Shown one piece after another: positions 32,185 through 33,049 of a stretch of DNA of 33,049 nucleotides. Source of the DNA: Muricoccus pecuniae (lineage in GTDB: Bacteria > Pseudomonadota > Alphaproteobacteria > Acetobacterales > Acetobacteraceae). Location: assembly GCF_014199205.1 (NCBI RefSeq), contig NZ_JACIJD010000029.1, positions 1 through 33,049 on the forward strand. Direction: 5' to 3'. Each line of letters opens with the position of its first letter. Position 1 is the stretch's first letter. The notes below the pieces were generated by a model. It did no database searches, was not told where the DNA came from, and saw only the letters and a list, made by a program, of their open reading frames with translations. The position numbers and the translations under genes are program-made.

Positions 32185-32633
32185 TGGAGCGGCGTCCCGG
32201 CACTGGTCGCTACCGGTATGTACCGCAGCCCGCATCGCCGGATGCGCAGATGATCGCGGCGGCACGAGCCCCCAGGTTTCAAGCGGCCGTCACAGATGCG
32301 AGCACCGACTCGGAGGGCAAGCTAGGACTTCTCATCTTAGTTCTCGAGCGAGCGCTCGCGGCGAAGCAGGCGGACGCGAGGATCAAGCCTTCCCGCGGAC
32401 GCCGGCCAGAGTTGGAACGAGCGCTCGCGGCGGCTCACTGGTTGCTCCGGAGGAGGATAGCCCTGTCGGACGTGCCCGGCAGCCTGTGCGTTGGAGGACT
32501 GCAATCACGCTTCCTGCCCGCATGGGCGCGCCTGCAGAGAGGCGCCGCGGCTGGAAGGAAGGAGGTTCCGCCAGAGACTGCCCGCGCATTGGCGTCGAGC
32601 TTGGTTGGCTTCGGCGAAACGTACCACCCCTGA
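32184..32633 (+). CDS. hypothetical protein of the island
   Basis: I do not recognise this 149-residue protein. Its ATG overlaps the integrase stop by four bases (ATGA), which is the main support for it being real. The sequence is Ala- and Arg-rich and probably helical. Two short repeats ERALAAK and ERALAAA, 23 residues apart, are encoded by an identical 15-base stretch containing the palindrome CGAGCGCTCG (32349 and 32418). No signal peptide or membrane helix is seen. A role linked to integration or control of the element is suggested only by position. Confidence 0.55.
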   Translation: MERRPGTGRYRYVPQPASPDAQMIAAARAPRFQAAVTDASTDSEGKLGLLILVLERALAAKQADARIKPSRGRRPELERALAAAHWLLRRRIALSDVPGSLCVGGLQSRFLPAWARLQRGAAAGRKEVPPETARALASSLVGFGETYHP

Positions 32634-32706
32634 TTCTAGTTTTTGTATCAATCCGCCTCTCTCGCGCATCGGTTCAACTGCCCGCCCCAGCAATCAGGAG
32701 GCGACA

Positions 32707-32952
32707 TTGGACCAGACCACTCAGAGCAGTAGCGCGAGCGAGGGACCGCCAAAGCGGAAGGGGCGCCCGCTCGATGATAGCCTGAAGCGCCACTGTGTTC
32801 TGACCACACCGCAAGCTTCGGAGCTGACGACGATCAGCATTCCCGCCTTGGAGCGTCACCGGAAGGCCGGCACCGGCCCTCGGTACATTCGCCTGGGCGC
32901 GCGCCGCGTCGGCTACCGCCTGGACGACCTAGGGTCAGGACCCATTAATTAG
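32707..32952 (+). CDS. excisionase/AlpA-like HTH protein, C-terminus replaced by IS
   Basis: A small DNA-binding protein of 81 residues in its present form. The segment ISIPALERHRKAGTGP followed by RYIRLGARRVGYRLDDL matches the winged helix-turn-helix of AlpA/excisionase-type proteins. The start is TTG at 32707, with a perfect AGGAGG at 32696-32701, five bases upstream; the open frame further upstream has no such signal. After YRLDDL the frame enters the end of an insertion sequence and stops after GSGPIN, so the last 10-20 family residues (usually an EAW-type helix) are lost. Function may be weakened. The gene should help excise the island or regulate it. Confidence 0.75.
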   Translation: MDQTTQSSSASEGPPKRKGRPLDDSLKRHCVLTTPQASELTTISIPALERHRKAGTGPRYIRLGARRVGYRLDDLGSGPIN

Positions 32953-33049
32953 GGCTAGCGGCTGATCTGAATAGCTGATTCCCTGGTGGCCGGAGGTGCT
33001 GCCATGGCTGACCTTTTCTGGCTGACGAGGGCGCAGGTCCGGAGGATCG
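32932..33049 (+). mobile_element. IS5-family insertion sequence, left end (partial)
   Basis: The insertion begins at about 32932 with GGGTCAGGACCCATTAATTA, which looks like a terminal inverted repeat and is unrelated to the HTH frame it interrupts. A transposase gene starts 72 bp inside. The junction sequence is CTA-GGGTCA. The right end and target duplication are outside the window, so the exact first base may shift by one to three bases. Confidence 0.75.
33004..33049 (+). CDS. IS5-family transposase, N-terminal fragment at window edge
   Basis: Only 15 codons are visible: MADLFWLTRAQVRRI. This N-terminus is characteristic of IS5-family (IS427-like) transposases, which usually begin M-DLFWLT--Q and continue with a FP-S-GKPRVDDRRVLSGI segment. 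GGAGG at 32992-32996 is seven bases before the ATG. In this IS group the transposase is often read from one or two overlapping frames, which cannot be judged here. Confidence 0.75.
   Translation, partial: MADLFWLTRAQVRRI

Larger units (their letters stand above)
30716..33049. mobile_element. left end of a tRNA-Lys integrated genomic island or prophage
   Basis: Everything right of the tRNA-Lys fragment belongs to an integrated element that continues past the window edge. It begins with the att remnant. Then come repeated motifs, a tyrosine integrase transcribed away from the boundary, an unknown ORF, an excisionase-like gene and an IS. The sequence here is slightly less GC-rich and its codon use less uniform than in the core genes to the left. 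No phage structural, conjugation or defence genes are visible yet, so the kind of element is open. Confidence 0.85.

Noticed and set aside
1-33049. CRISPR arrays, retrons, toxin-antitoxin pairs or defence cassettes
   Set aside because: No regularly spaced repeats, reverse transcriptase or recognised toxin or antitoxin genes were found; the island cargo lies outside the window.

Overview
The window comes from a GC-rich (roughly 70%) bacterial chromosome. Gene content and order (tmk-holB-TatD family, sdhE beside mfd and recG, RlpA with a SPOR domain, a GldA/F/G-type ABC cluster followed by DUF4340) point to an alphaproteobacterium, most likely Acetobacteraceae (Roseomonas-like). The family-level call is inference from gene style, not from a marker comparison.

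Layout. Positions 1-110 are a gene-free, AT-richer edge. Positions 111-138 carry a sequence that matches the XerC/XerD dif site very well and directly abuts the stop codon of the first gene. From 8121 down to 139 runs a tightly packed minus-strand series of eight genes: MltB-type lytic transglycosylase, RlpA-SPOR lipoprotein, D-Ala-D-Ala carboxypeptidase, tmk, holB, metG, TatD-type nuclease and an MBL-fold hydrolase. Most junctions overlap by 1-11 nt. The series mixes cell-wall remodelling with DNA and protein synthesis and points toward dif. Upstream of it lies an LpxR-type lipid A deacylase (minus). Then come tRNA-Ser(TGA), nth, a FrnE/DsbA-like oxidoreductase and a DUF1194 protein (plus). 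A two-palindrome repeat element at 11517-11623 supplies the TAG stop codons of both DUF1194 and the converging mfd.

The repair block 11620-17527 holds mfd and sdhE (minus, zero spacing) and recG (plus, divergent). Next, 17587-22488 is a five-gene plus-strand operon: ABC ATPase, permease, GldG-like protein, DUF4340 protein and NUDIX hydrolase. Convergent minus-strand genes follow: msrP, a tripartite tricarboxylate receptor, and a coupled glycosyltransferase pair (GT39 plus a GT2-GtrA fusion) resembling an ArnC/ArnT division of labour. A TauE/SafE permease, a CLC-type chloride channel with CBS domains and a small second RlpA protein close the core-genome part.

At 30716 the core ends. The 3' half of a tRNA-Lys(TTT) gene is present without its 5' half, and a tyrosine integrase begins about 150 bp further on. 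This is the left boundary (att site) of an integrated element that runs out of the right edge. Inside it are repeated motifs that could be integrase arm sites, the integrase, an unknown 149-residue protein overlapping it by an ATGA, and a small excisionase-like HTH gene with a TTG start. The excisionase-like gene is cut by an IS5-family insertion starting near 32932; the transposase start is the last feature in the window. The cargo of the element lies beyond the window, so no novel defence or metabolic system can be claimed here. The most notable observations are the dif site, the tRNA-Lys island boundary and the IS that damages the excisionase.
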